From Rhodococcus sp. HM1 (GTDB lineage: Bacteria > Actinomycetota > Actinomycetes > Mycobacteriales > Mycobacteriaceae), in the NCBI RefSeq assembly GCF_023218075.1, contig NZ_JALPTB010000003.1, positions 62,001 through 126,000 of the forward strand: 64,000 bases of DNA, given 5' to 3'. The notes beneath the pieces were generated by a model. It was given only the letters and a program-made list of their open reading frames with translations. It searched no databases and was not told where the DNA came from. Position numbers and translations under genes: made by a program. Every line of letters begins with the position of its first letter. Position 1 is the first letter of the stretch. Shown here piece by piece: positions 16,514 through 24,259 of this stretch.

Positions 16514-18475
16514 TCAGACGACGACCGTGGGGTAGAGACGGTCCATCGTGTACTGCCGGTCGCGGCGGGCGGACAGGGCACTGGCCGTCAACGACGCCGC
16601 GAGGATTCCGATCAGGACGGCGAGGGAAATCCACAGGCGCGAGTCGATTCCGCCGACCGTGAGCTGGCGCAGGCCGGTGACCGTGTAGCTCATCGGATCG
16701 AAGTGGTGGATGTACTGGAACGGCTTCGCGGTCGTTTCCACCGGGTAGATGCCTCCTGCCGAAACCAGCTGCAGCATAAGGAATGCCAGCGTGACGACGC
16801 GTCCGACCGCTTCACCGAAGACCGCGTTGAACGCCTGGATCATCGCGAGGAACGTCGCGCTGACGAGAATCAGGAACAGGAAGGTGCCGAGCGCGTGGAC
16901 GGGTTTCAGCCCGACCGCGAGATGCACGACGAGATACAGGATCAGTGCCTGCAGGAAGCCGACCGCGAGAGCCGGTGCATACGATGCGAGCACGACCCGG
17001 AACGATCCGACACCCGCGGCGATCGGACGGGACTGCAGCGGCGTCAGCAACATCCACGTGATGATGCCGCCGACGAACAGGGACAGCGACATGAAGAACG
17101 GCGAGAATCCGGTGCCGAAGGTCGGCGCTTCCTGCGTGTATTCGGTGGTGAGGGCCACCGGGCTGGCGAGGGTCTTGGCCACCGCGTCGCGTTCCTGGTC
17201 GGTCCACTGCGGGATCTGGGCGACACCGGCGTCGAGTCCGCTCGCGAGTTCCTGTGCGCCCGTGACCAGTTGCTCGGTGCCACCGGCGAGTTGCGCGGCG
17301 CCGTCGGTGAGTTCCACCAGGCCGGAACTCAGTTGCGCCGCACCGCTGTCGAGCTCGCCCGCAGCGTTGCGTACCGCCTCGATATCGGCGCGAACATCGT
17401 TGTCCTGCAACAAGGTCAGGCCGACCCGGAGTGGGCTTGCAGGATCGTTGAGCTCGGCGGCCAGGGCCAGCGCCTCCGCGCGCAGCACCGACAGTTCGTT
17501 CAGCGCGGCGGAATCGACCTGTGGGGAGAGCATGGTGCGGACCGGGCCGAGTGCGTCCGCGATCTGCTGCGCCTGCGGCCCGGGAACGGTGCCGAGCACT
17601 CCGAGGGCCTGATCGATCAGCGCGACAGCCTGCTGCTGACCACCCCCGCCGCTGCTCTGTCCCGCGACGATCGCGTCGATGCGTCCGCCCAGCGCGGCCG
17701 CGCGGGCTCCCAGGTTACCGGGATCGGCCCCGCTGCCGGACACGGTACCCATCGCGGCCAGTACGGGATCGGTCGCCGCGTCGACGGCCCGGTCGATCTC
17801 GCCGATCGCGGAGGAGAGCTGGGCCGCGCCGTCCCGCGCGGTCACCATGTTCGTCGCGAGTTCCTGGGCGCCGTTGTTCGCGGTGACGAGTCCGGCGGCA
17901 AGTTCCTCGGCGCCCGATGCCGCCTTCTCGAGACCCGCACCTGCCGAGCTCATCCCGGTGAGGACGGTCCCGACACCCTGCTCTCCGATCTGCGCGTTGA
18001 CCTGGTTGACGACCTGCTCGGCCGCGTCCTGGCCGATGACGGTGGCCAGATAGTTGTTCGCGTCGTTGTAGGTGAAGATCAGCTGGGCCTGCTCGGGATG
18101 GTCGCCGTTCGGTGACTCGACGGCCTCGCTGAAGTTCTCCGGCAGGGTCACCGAGAAGTAGTACTTGCCGCTTGCGACACCGTCCTTCGCCTCGTCGACG
18201 GAGACAAGTGTCAGATCGAGCTGGCCCGAGTCGATCAACGCCTTCGCGACCTGGTCGCCGGCGTTCATCGGCTTCCCGTCGGCGATCGTTCCTCGATCCG
18301 CGTTGACCAGCGCCACCGGGATCTTGTCGGCTTCGCCGAACGGATTCCAGAAGGCCCACAGGTACATGGCCCCGTAGAGAAGCGGCATGAGAACGAGGAC
18401 GGCGAGCGCCATGCGTGGCATGCGGCCGCGGAAATAGCGTTCGAGGTCACTGCCCGGTGACAGTCCGGCAAGCAT
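16514..18475 (-). CDS. YhgE/Pip family membrane protein
   Basis: A 653-residue protein with the standard YhgE/Pip plan. One N-terminal helix (about 20-44, MALAVLVLMPLLYGAMYLWAFW) is followed by the IPVALVNADRG motif, then a long extracytoplasmic region with repeated heptad-like segments (SGAEELAAGL, DGAAQLSSAI, NGAQELA). The end is an ABC-2-like block of five or six helices from about residue 440 to 640. Relatives act in ESX/type VII-associated export, phage reception or as ABC-2-type permeases. The gene starts three bases after the ABC ATPase stop, so the two products probably form a complex. Its last codons recur as a remnant at 11008-11057. Confidence 0.88.
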   Translation of the reverse strand: MLAGLSPGSDLERYFRGRMPRMALAVLVLMPLLYGAMYLWAFWNPFGEADKIPVALVNADRGTIADGKPMNAGDQVAKALIDSGQLDLTLVSVDEAKDGVASGKYYFSVTLPENFSEAVESPNGDHPEQAQLIFTYNDANNYLATVIGQDAAEQVVNQVNAQIGEQGVGTVLTGMSSAGAGLEKAASGAEELAAGLVTANNGAQELATNMVTARDGAAQLSSAIGEIDRAVDAATDPVLAAMGTVSGSGADPGNLGARAAALGGRIDAIVAGQSSGGGGQQQAVALIDQALGVLGTVPGPQAQQIADALGPVRTMLSPQVDSAALNELSVLRAEALALAAELNDPASPLRVGLTLLQDNDVRADIEAVRNAAGELDSGAAQLSSGLVELTDGAAQLAGGTEQLVTGAQELASGLDAGVAQIPQWTDQERDAVAKTLASPVALTTEYTQEAPTFGTGFSPFFMSLSLFVGGIITWMLLTPLQSRPIAAGVGSFRVVLASYAPALAVGFLQALILYLVVHLAVGLKPVHALGTFLFLILVSATFLAMIQAFNAVFGEAVGRVVTLAFLMLQLVSAGGIYPVETTAKPFQYIHHFDPMSYTVTGLRQLTVGGIDSRLWISLAVLIGILAASLTASALSARRDRQYTMDRLYPTVVV

Positions 18476-18478
18476 CGA

Positions 18479-19273
18479 TCACCTCACGTCTTCCTGCTGG
18501 ATACGGGCGAGCTCGTCGGAGAGGGGATCGTCGTCCGCGTCCCCGAGGGCGTCGAACTCGCTCTCGATGAGTTCGTTCACGGCGATGACCTCACGGACAC
18601 CGGGTTCCGGTTCGTAGGCGTTGACGTCGGCGGTGACGACCGTCTGCTCCCGGCCCAGCTCGATCAGCTGCTCGAGCAGCAGTTGCCGGTTGTGGTCGCG
18701 GGTCATGCCGTCGATACCGCCGACGACCAGCAGCGGTGGTCGCCGAAGGTTCGCGAGCGCGATCCGCAGCAGCGCGTTGTCCAGCTCGGGCAGTTCCTCG
18801 ACGAACGCTTTCGGGTTCGGGACCGGATGGACGCCGAACACCGGGCGGCAGACTCGTTCGATGTCGTCCGCACTCGCGCGCGGAACGAACTTGTACCACG
18901 GCGCATTCCAGCGAAGCTGGTCGGTGACCACGTCCTGGACCGTGATCGCCTGCTCGATGTAGTCGACTTCGGGGATCAACGCGACCGCGGATTTCGTGAA
19001 CAGCGCGTGGGGATTCCGGATGGCCCCGAAGCTGGTGAGCGTGCCCTGTGACGGGCGCATCCGACCGCACAGGACCATCAGCAGAGCGGTGCGTGCCCTG
19101 CCGCCCGGAGCCGAAAGTATCGTCACGCCACCGGTTCGGACGGTCAGGTCGAGGGGGCCGAAGATGTGTCCCCAGGACGCGCGGACGACGATGCCGTCCG
19201 CGCGCAGGATCGACTGCTGTTCGGGTCGTACGGGTGGTGCCTCGTCGTCGATCGGTATGGTGCTGTCGCTCAT
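18479..19273 (-). CDS. Degenerate ABC-type ATP-binding protein
   Basis: A 264-residue protein with the ABC nucleotide-binding fold by length, layout and the D/H-loop-like end, but key motifs are altered. The Walker A position reads SAPGGRART (54-62), with Arg61 where Lys is required. The signature region is LPELDNALLRIALA instead of LSGGQ. Walker B is LLVVGGID, with Gly at both acidic positions. ATP hydrolysis is therefore doubtful. It begins 41 bases after the amidohydrolase stop and ends three bases before yhgE, suggesting a regulatory or structural partner of the YhgE-type permease rather than a motor. Nucleotide binding without hydrolysis remains possible. Confidence 0.8.
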   Translation of the reverse strand: MSDSTIPIDDEAPPVRPEQQSILRADGIVVRASWGHIFGPLDLTVRTGGVTILSAPGGRARTALLMVLCGRMRPSQGTLTSFGAIRNPHALFTKSAVALIPEVDYIEQAITVQDVVTDQLRWNAPWYKFVPRASADDIERVCRPVFGVHPVPNPKAFVEELPELDNALLRIALANLRRPPLLVVGGIDGMTRDHNRQLLLEQLIELGREQTVVTADVNAYEPEPGVREVIAVNELIESEFDALGDADDDPLSDELARIQQEDVR

Positions 19274-19314
19274 CGGTGGTCTCCACGGTGCCGGGCGATG
19301 TGTCGGGGTGGGGG

Positions 19315-20592
19315 TCAGAGGGTGTTCTTGAAGACCCTGCCGTCCTTCACGATCACGACGAGGTTCTTGCCGGGGTCTCCGAGAACCGACAGGTCGACCG
19401 TGGGGTCACCGTCGACGAGGAGGACGTCGGCCCACGCACCTTCGGTGATCACGCCGAGTTTCGCGTGCCGGTAGGGGTCCCGTTCGCCGGACATGTGCAG
19501 CAGGGCTGCGTTGCCCGACGTCACCATCTTCAGGGCCTCGATGTTGGTGTAGAAGTCGGCGAGCCGCGTGACCATCGTGCTCTGCAGTGGCGCGGCCTGC
19601 GGTTCGAGGAGCAGGTCGGTCCCGAAGGCGACCTTCACGCCGTGCGCCTTCGCCCACCCGTATACCTGGTCGGTGCCGTTGCAGATCTCTCGGTTCTTCG
19701 CGGCCCGGTCAGGGTCCGGATAGTGGTGGTCGGCTTCGGCGAACGGCTGCATCGACAGCCACACGTCCCGTTCGGCGAGCATCGCAATGGTGTCTTCCGA
19801 CGCGAGGTGGCCGTGCTCGACGGACTTCACCCCGGCCTCGACGGCGCGGCGGATCCCCGCGTCCGTGTAGACATGGGTCGCGACGTAGGTGCCGTAGTCC
19901 TCCGCCGCCCGCACGCCGGCGCGGAGTTCCTCGGGAGTGAACTGCAGTGTGTAGAGGGGGTCGTACATCGACGCCGCACCGCCACCCACCATGATCTTGA
20001 TCTGGGAGGCGCCCTTCTTCAGCTGCTCGCGTACGGCGGCGAGCATGCGTTCGGGGCCGTCGGCGACCCGCATGAACCCGATGTCCTCGGCCCGGGATTG
20101 GTTGCCGCCCAGCGCCGAAGGTGTTTCGTAGACGAATCCGAAGTCGCCGTGACCGGCGGTCTGCGAGATCGCGGCCTGACAGGGGTAGATGCGGGGGCCG
20201 GGGAAGGAACCGCGGTCGATGGCCTTCTTCAGTCCCGCGGTGTCGCCGGCCATGTCGCGCACGGATGTGAAGCCGCGCAGGAGCATCCGTCCTGCTTCGG
20301 CGAGAGTGTTTGCGGCGAGGAGGCTTTCGGACTCCCCGAGCAGGTCGACGAACGTGTTCGCGTTGCCGACCAGGTGCACGTGGACGTCGCTCATGCCGGG
20401 CATGAGGACGCGACCGCCACCGTCGATCTCGACGGTCTGCTGTCCGGGTGCCTCACCGATCGGATTCTCGGATACCGCGGTGATCCTGTTTCCCTCGATG
20501 AGGACGTCGCCGTTCGACAGGTGTTCGGAGATCCCGTCGAAGATTCGAACATTGCGGAACAGCAATCGGTGATTTTCTTCGATTCCGGTCAT
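19315..20592 (-). CDS. Metal-dependent amidohydrolase, imidazolonepropionase-like
   Basis: A 425-residue amidohydrolase-superfamily enzyme. Metal ligands are visible as DVHVH (His71, His73), a candidate carboxylated lysine in QIKIMVGGGAA, THVYTD, SVEHGH and FGTDLLL with the catalytic Asp. These match the imidazolonepropionase/Xaa-Pro dipeptidase-like branch, which cleaves peptides or cyclic amides; the substrate here is unknown. There is no signal peptide. ATG at 20592 has no clear ribosome site, so the mRNA may be leaderless. It is the first gene of the minus-strand island and is divergent from the AraC regulator across 674 bp. Confidence 0.85.
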   Translation of the reverse strand: MTGIEENHRLLFRNVRIFDGISEHLSNGDVLIEGNRITAVSENPIGEAPGQQTVEIDGGGRVLMPGMSDVHVHLVGNANTFVDLLGESESLLAANTLAEAGRMLLRGFTSVRDMAGDTAGLKKAIDRGSFPGPRIYPCQAAISQTAGHGDFGFVYETPSALGGNQSRAEDIGFMRVADGPERMLAAVREQLKKGASQIKIMVGGGAASMYDPLYTLQFTPEELRAGVRAAEDYGTYVATHVYTDAGIRRAVEAGVKSVEHGHLASEDTIAMLAERDVWLSMQPFAEADHHYPDPDRAAKNREICNGTDQVYGWAKAHGVKVAFGTDLLLEPQAAPLQSTMVTRLADFYTNIEALKMVTSGNAALLHMSGERDPYRHAKLGVITEGAWADVLLVDGDPTVDLSVLGDPGKNLVVIVKDGRVFKNTL

Positions 20593-21266
20593 GCAGCGAA
20601 CGGTAACACCGGGTCGAATATCTGTCGGAACTTTTCCGATTTTGCAGAAATGTGCATTCCGGGTGACGCCGGATGCCAATTCGAAGAATGTCACGAGGAT
20701 ATGGGCGGGGCATGTGCGGGTGGCGGTGGTCACCTGGCCGGGGCTTCGACCTCTCGGGTGGCGTCGAGCTCGTGTGAGCGCGCATCCCGGTGTAAGTGGT
20801 CGAAGATTCATGCGCTTCTACCTGCGGATATCTCGACTTTTCGGTGCTTCCGTAGTCAGGCTATTGATGGTTCGAAACGCGCCAACCGGGCTCGAAATGC
20901 GACAAATGCACCCCGACGGGTGGCCCCGTCGTACTATTGCGATCTTGAAGAGTCCGACGCGCGACGGGGGTCTCGGCTGTCGGCGCCGACAGGACCGCAG
21001 AATTGTGCTCGCAGGAGGTGGCAACCCTTAGTCGAATGCCGCGTGGAGTGGCCGAATCCGCCTTTCCGAATTTCCCTGGACTCGGATTGCGCATTTCGTC
21101 CCTCCGGGTACATTTCAACGGAATGCGCGGAAGTGGCTGTATTTCGTGCGGCGGGCTGAATCGGATTCGCTCGCCGGTCGATTTCCGGCCGCTGTCTCGC
21201 AGCTCGTGGATTTCGTCCGGGAATTCGGGCGTTTTCTGTTCGTGGATCAGGAGGGGCGTTTGCCGG
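20593..21266. other. Long divergent intergenic region of the stress island
   Basis: This 674-bp stretch is visibly richer in A and T runs (for example TTTTCCGATTTTGCAG) than its surroundings. Open frames inside it lack family resemblance and normal codon bias, so I treat it as non-coding. Two 11-base direct repeats, TTCGAAACGCG (20871-20881) and CTCGAAATGCG (20891-20901), start 20 bp apart, about two helical turns, as expected for AraC half-sites. A GGAGGGG ribosome site (21250-21256) precedes the regulator ATG. No other feature was recognised. Confidence 0.45.
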
Positions 21267-22253
21267 ATGTACACCAGCGTGGAGCTTCGAGGAAGCGGAG
21301 GATTCGAAGCGATCTCGTCGGTCGGCGGCCGGAAACGTCTGTGGACGCCTGACCCCGACACATTCGAGTTCCGGATGCAAGCCGCCGACTTCGGCACGAT
21401 ATCGGTTTCGCAGATACGGATTTCGAGACATCACTGTCCTGCGGCAACCGTGGAGGGAGCAGATTGGGTCAACCTACTGCTCATCCGCTCGGGAAGCCGG
21501 CGCGTCACGATCGGTGACCGGCTCGTGAGAGTCGAATCCGGCTGTATGGCAGCACACGTCGGATGGTTCCGGTACTCGATCGACGACCTGTTCGGATCGG
21601 ATCTGCTGCTCTTCCGGATTCCCCGCGTCGTCCTTCGGGATCGCGGCGTCGATCTGATCGGGGATACGGTCGCGTTCGGTCCGCGTCGTCCGTCGTTGTC
21701 CACCCATGCCCTCGACGCACTGGGATTGCGGATCCTGAAGGAACGTGCCCAGGACCGGGTGTCGCCGGTTCCTCCCGCAGTGACGGATGCAGTGCTCGAT
21801 CTCGTCGTCGGCCTCCACCAGGAAGGCCACGGATACGGCGGGATCTCGGAAGAACTGGGCGGCAGCGTCGTGGAGCGGGCCATGCTGTTGATCCGCGAGA
21901 ACTACGGGGACCGGTCACTGACCCCGTCGTGGCTCGCAGAGCGTCTCGGGGTGTCTCTGCGCACGCTGCAGCGCGCTTTCACCGCACAGGACTCGGCGGT
22001 CGCCGCGAAGATCACCCAGGTTCGGGCGGAGCGCGCTTCCGAACTACTCGCCAATCCCGCGCATCGGCGTACGACGGTCGCACAGATCGCCGCCCTGTGC
22101 GGATTCGGTGCCGCCGGTGATCTGCGCCGGGCCTTGCGGAACATGTACGGCGTCGGTCCGTCGGATCTGCGCCCGCGGACGCAGGGTCCGGACGCGCCGG
22201 CGCCCGAACTGTGCGTGCCCGTGCCGGAGCTGAGCCGCAGCGCCGCGGTGTGA
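21267..22253 (+). CDS. AraC/XylS family transcriptional regulator
   Basis: A 328-residue regulator. The N-terminal part resembles the AraC-binding-like (AraC_binding_2) domain, with the ISRHHCPAATVEGADWVNLLLIRSGSR stretch split over residues about 48-76. The C-terminal two helix-turn-helix units are clear: ENYGDRSLTPSWLAERLGVSLRTLQRAF and VAQIAALCGFGAAGDLRRALRNMYGVGPSDLR. The frame is open further upstream to 21003, but ATG at 21267 is preferred for its ribosome site and because the upstream part has no bias. It is divergent from the amidohydrolase and is the likely activator of the gad island. Confidence 0.88.
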   Translation: MYTSVELRGSGGFEAISSVGGRKRLWTPDPDTFEFRMQAADFGTISVSQIRISRHHCPAATVEGADWVNLLLIRSGSRRVTIGDRLVRVESGCMAAHVGWFRYSIDDLFGSDLLLFRIPRVVLRDRGVDLIGDTVAFGPRRPSLSTHALDALGLRILKERAQDRVSPVPPAVTDAVLDLVVGLHQEGHGYGGISEELGGSVVERAMLLIRENYGDRSLTPSWLAERLGVSLRTLQRAFTAQDSAVAAKITQVRAERASELLANPAHRRTTVAQIAALCGFGAAGDLRRALRNMYGVGPSDLRPRTQGPDAPAPELCVPVPELSRSAAV

Positions 22254-22265
22254 GGCCGACGGAGG

Positions 22266-22829
22266 TCAGTGCGCCTGCGCGAACCTGGCGAGTTGTGCGC
22301 TGTGGTTGGACGCTTCGAGGCACTTGCCCTGACGCATCAACTCGGTGACCAGGTGCCGTGCGGCGGGCCGCCACGGCAGAGCGTCGAACTGCTCCCTGCT
22401 GCCCGCCGTGTCCGTCCACCAGATGGTTGTCGTCGTCGGCTGCGTCCGGAACCGCAACTCGGGGTTGGCGGCTTCGAGACCAGCGACATCGGTGCCGGCG
22501 TCACGTTCGAACACGGCGGTGTCGACGGTGACGAACCCACCGAGCCGGCGCTGTCCGTCGGGCATCGTCTCGACATACAGGCACGCGGTCTCGTACGCGC
22601 CCGCGTGCACGCTGCAGAGCCGTTGTGCGGTGTCCGCCTCGGAGGTGAAGGGCAGGCACACCACCGCCCAGTACTCGCGTTCACCCATCTTCGGGTTGGG
22701 CACCGACGACTGCACGTAATCGTGCAACCACTCGGTGACCGTCCCGAACTCCGGGTACGTCTCCAGTTCCCGATACCGGGTGTCGCGCAGCGGAAGGGCG
22801 GCTGCGTCGTTTCGCGTCTGTCCGGTCAC
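22266..22829 (-). CDS. Uncharacterised 187-aa protein
   Basis: A soluble protein starting at GTG 22829, placed seven bases after a purine-rich site (agaggag). Visible segments are DTRYRELETYPEFGTVTEWLHDYV, EREYWAVVCLPFT, a run around TTTTIWWTD, and a C-terminal helix MRQGKCLEASNHSAQLARF. I recognise no domain. It lies 12 bases from the convergent AraC gene and 44 bases downstream of the FAD oxidase gene on its own strand, so it may be the last gene of that operon. Confidence 0.65.
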   Translation of the reverse strand: MTGQTRNDAAALPLRDTRYRELETYPEFGTVTEWLHDYVQSSVPNPKMGEREYWAVVCLPFTSEADTAQRLCSVHAGAYETACLYVETMPDGQRRLGGFVTVDTAVFERDAGTDVAGLEAANPELRFRTQPTTTTIWWTDTAGSREQFDALPWRPAARHLVTELMRQGKCLEASNHSAQLARFAQAH

Positions 22830-22873
22830 TCGTCGGGCTCCTCTTGCACGACGACACGGTACTCGATCACAGG

Positions 22874-24259
22874 TCAGAACAGAACGCCCGGATTCAGGAT
22901 CGCGTTCGGGTCCAACGCTTCCTTGACCCGCCGCGTCAGATCCATGACGTCCGGGCCGACCTGGTCGGGCAGCCACGCCTTCTTCAACCGGCCGACCCCG
23001 TGTTCGCCGGTGATGGTCCCGCCGAGGCCGATCGCCAGATCCATGATCTGGCCGAACGCGGCGTGCGCCCGCGCCGTCATGTCCTCGTCGGCAGGGTCGA
23101 AGACGATGAGCGGGTGGGTGTTCCCGTCCCCGGCATGGGCGATCACCGCGACCGTCACCGCATTCCGCTCGGCGATCTCCGTGATACCCCCGACCAGCGC
23201 GGGAAGCGCCGGCAACGGAACCCCGACATCCTCGAGCAGAAGACTGCCGGTGCGCTCGACCGCGGGGATGGCCATCCGCCGCGCCGCCGCGAACGCTTCA
23301 CCCTCCTCCGGATCGTCGGTGTCGAACACCTCGTCCGCGCCGGCGTCGCGGCACGCCTGCACCATCAGTGCGATCTCCTGCGCGGCAGCGGCACCCGGCG
23401 CATCGGACCGCGCGATGAGCATGGCCTCGGTCGCGCGATCGAGGCCCATGTGCAGGGCGTCCTCGACCGCATTGATGGATGCACGGTCCATGAACTCCAG
23501 CATCGCCGGGCGCAGTTTCCCGGTGATCGCCAGCACCGCGTCCGCGGCGGCCTGCACCGACGAGAACGTCGCGACCATCGTCGACGCGGGTGGCTGCGGC
23601 GGCAGCAACCGCAAGGTCACCTCGGTGATGATCCCGAGCGTGCCCTCGCTCCCGACGAACAGTTTCGTCAGGGAAAGTCCCGCGACGTCCTTCAGGCGCG
23701 GGCCGCCGAGCCGCACGACGGTGCCGTCGGCGAGCACGACCTCGAGGCCGAGCACGTAGTCGGTGGTGACTCCGTACTTCACACAACACAATCCGCCCGC
23801 ATTGGTGGCGGCGTTGCCACCGATCGTGCAGATCTCGAACGACGACGGGTCCGGTGGGTACCACAAACCGTGCTCCGCGGCGGCTCGCTTGACCTCCGCG
23901 TTGAGCAGTCCCGGCTGGACGACCGCGGTGCGGGTCACCGGGTCGACGGTGATCTCACGCATCTTCTCGGTGCTCAGCACGATCCCGGCGGCGAGACCGC
24001 CGGCGCCGCCGGACAGGCTCGTGCCTGCCCCGCGCGGCACCACCGGAACCCGATGGGTGTTCGCCCATTTCAGGGTCGCCGACACGTCCGCGGTCGAACG
24101 CGCCCGAACCACCGCGAGCGGCACGGACGCGTCCGGATCCATCGCCCGGTCCTGCCGGTAGCCGGCGAGGATGTCGGGGTCGGTGACCACTGCGCCTTCG
24201 GGCAGCAGCCGGGCCAGCGCGTCCAGGTCGGCTGTGTGCTGGGTGCCGCCTGCGCTCAT
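22874..24259 (-). CDS. FAD-binding oxidase, GlcD / D-lactate dehydrogenase type
   Basis: A 461-residue flavoprotein of the VAO/PCMH superfamily, which oxidises 2-hydroxy acids such as glycolate or D-lactate. The FAD-binding domain shows PVVPRGAGTSLSGGAGG, GGNAATNAGG and FVGSEGTLGIITEVTL; the C-terminal domain has HAGDGNTHP and the conserved ending GEHGVGRLK with NPGVLF. The cofactor is non-covalent FAD by family. Its ATG overlaps the acyl-CoA synthetase stop (ATGA), so the two are cotranscribed. The exact substrate cannot be told from sequence. Confidence 0.9.
   Translation of the reverse strand: MSAGGTQHTADLDALARLLPEGAVVTDPDILAGYRQDRAMDPDASVPLAVVRARSTADVSATLKWANTHRVPVVPRGAGTSLSGGAGGLAAGIVLSTEKMREITVDPVTRTAVVQPGLLNAEVKRAAAEHGLWYPPDPSSFEICTIGGNAATNAGGLCCVKYGVTTDYVLGLEVVLADGTVVRLGGPRLKDVAGLSLTKLFVGSEGTLGIITEVTLRLLPPQPPASTMVATFSSVQAAADAVLAITGKLRPAMLEFMDRASINAVEDALHMGLDRATEAMLIARSDAPGAAAAQEIALMVQACRDAGADEVFDTDDPEEGEAFAAARRMAIPAVERTGSLLLEDVGVPLPALPALVGGITEIAERNAVTVAVIAHAGDGNTHPLIVFDPADEDMTARAHAAFGQIMDLAIGLGGTITGEHGVGRLKKAWLPDQVGPDVMDLTRRVKEALDPNAILNPGVLF

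Noticed and set aside
20591-21031. A 146-codon frame in the divergent region before the AraC gene
   Set aside because: No family resemblance, no ribosome site, and composition like the surrounding non-coding DNA.
21003-21266. Upstream extension of the AraC regulator
   Set aside because: The 88 extra residues lack family similarity and bias, and a GGAGGGG ribosome site lies before the ATG at 21267.
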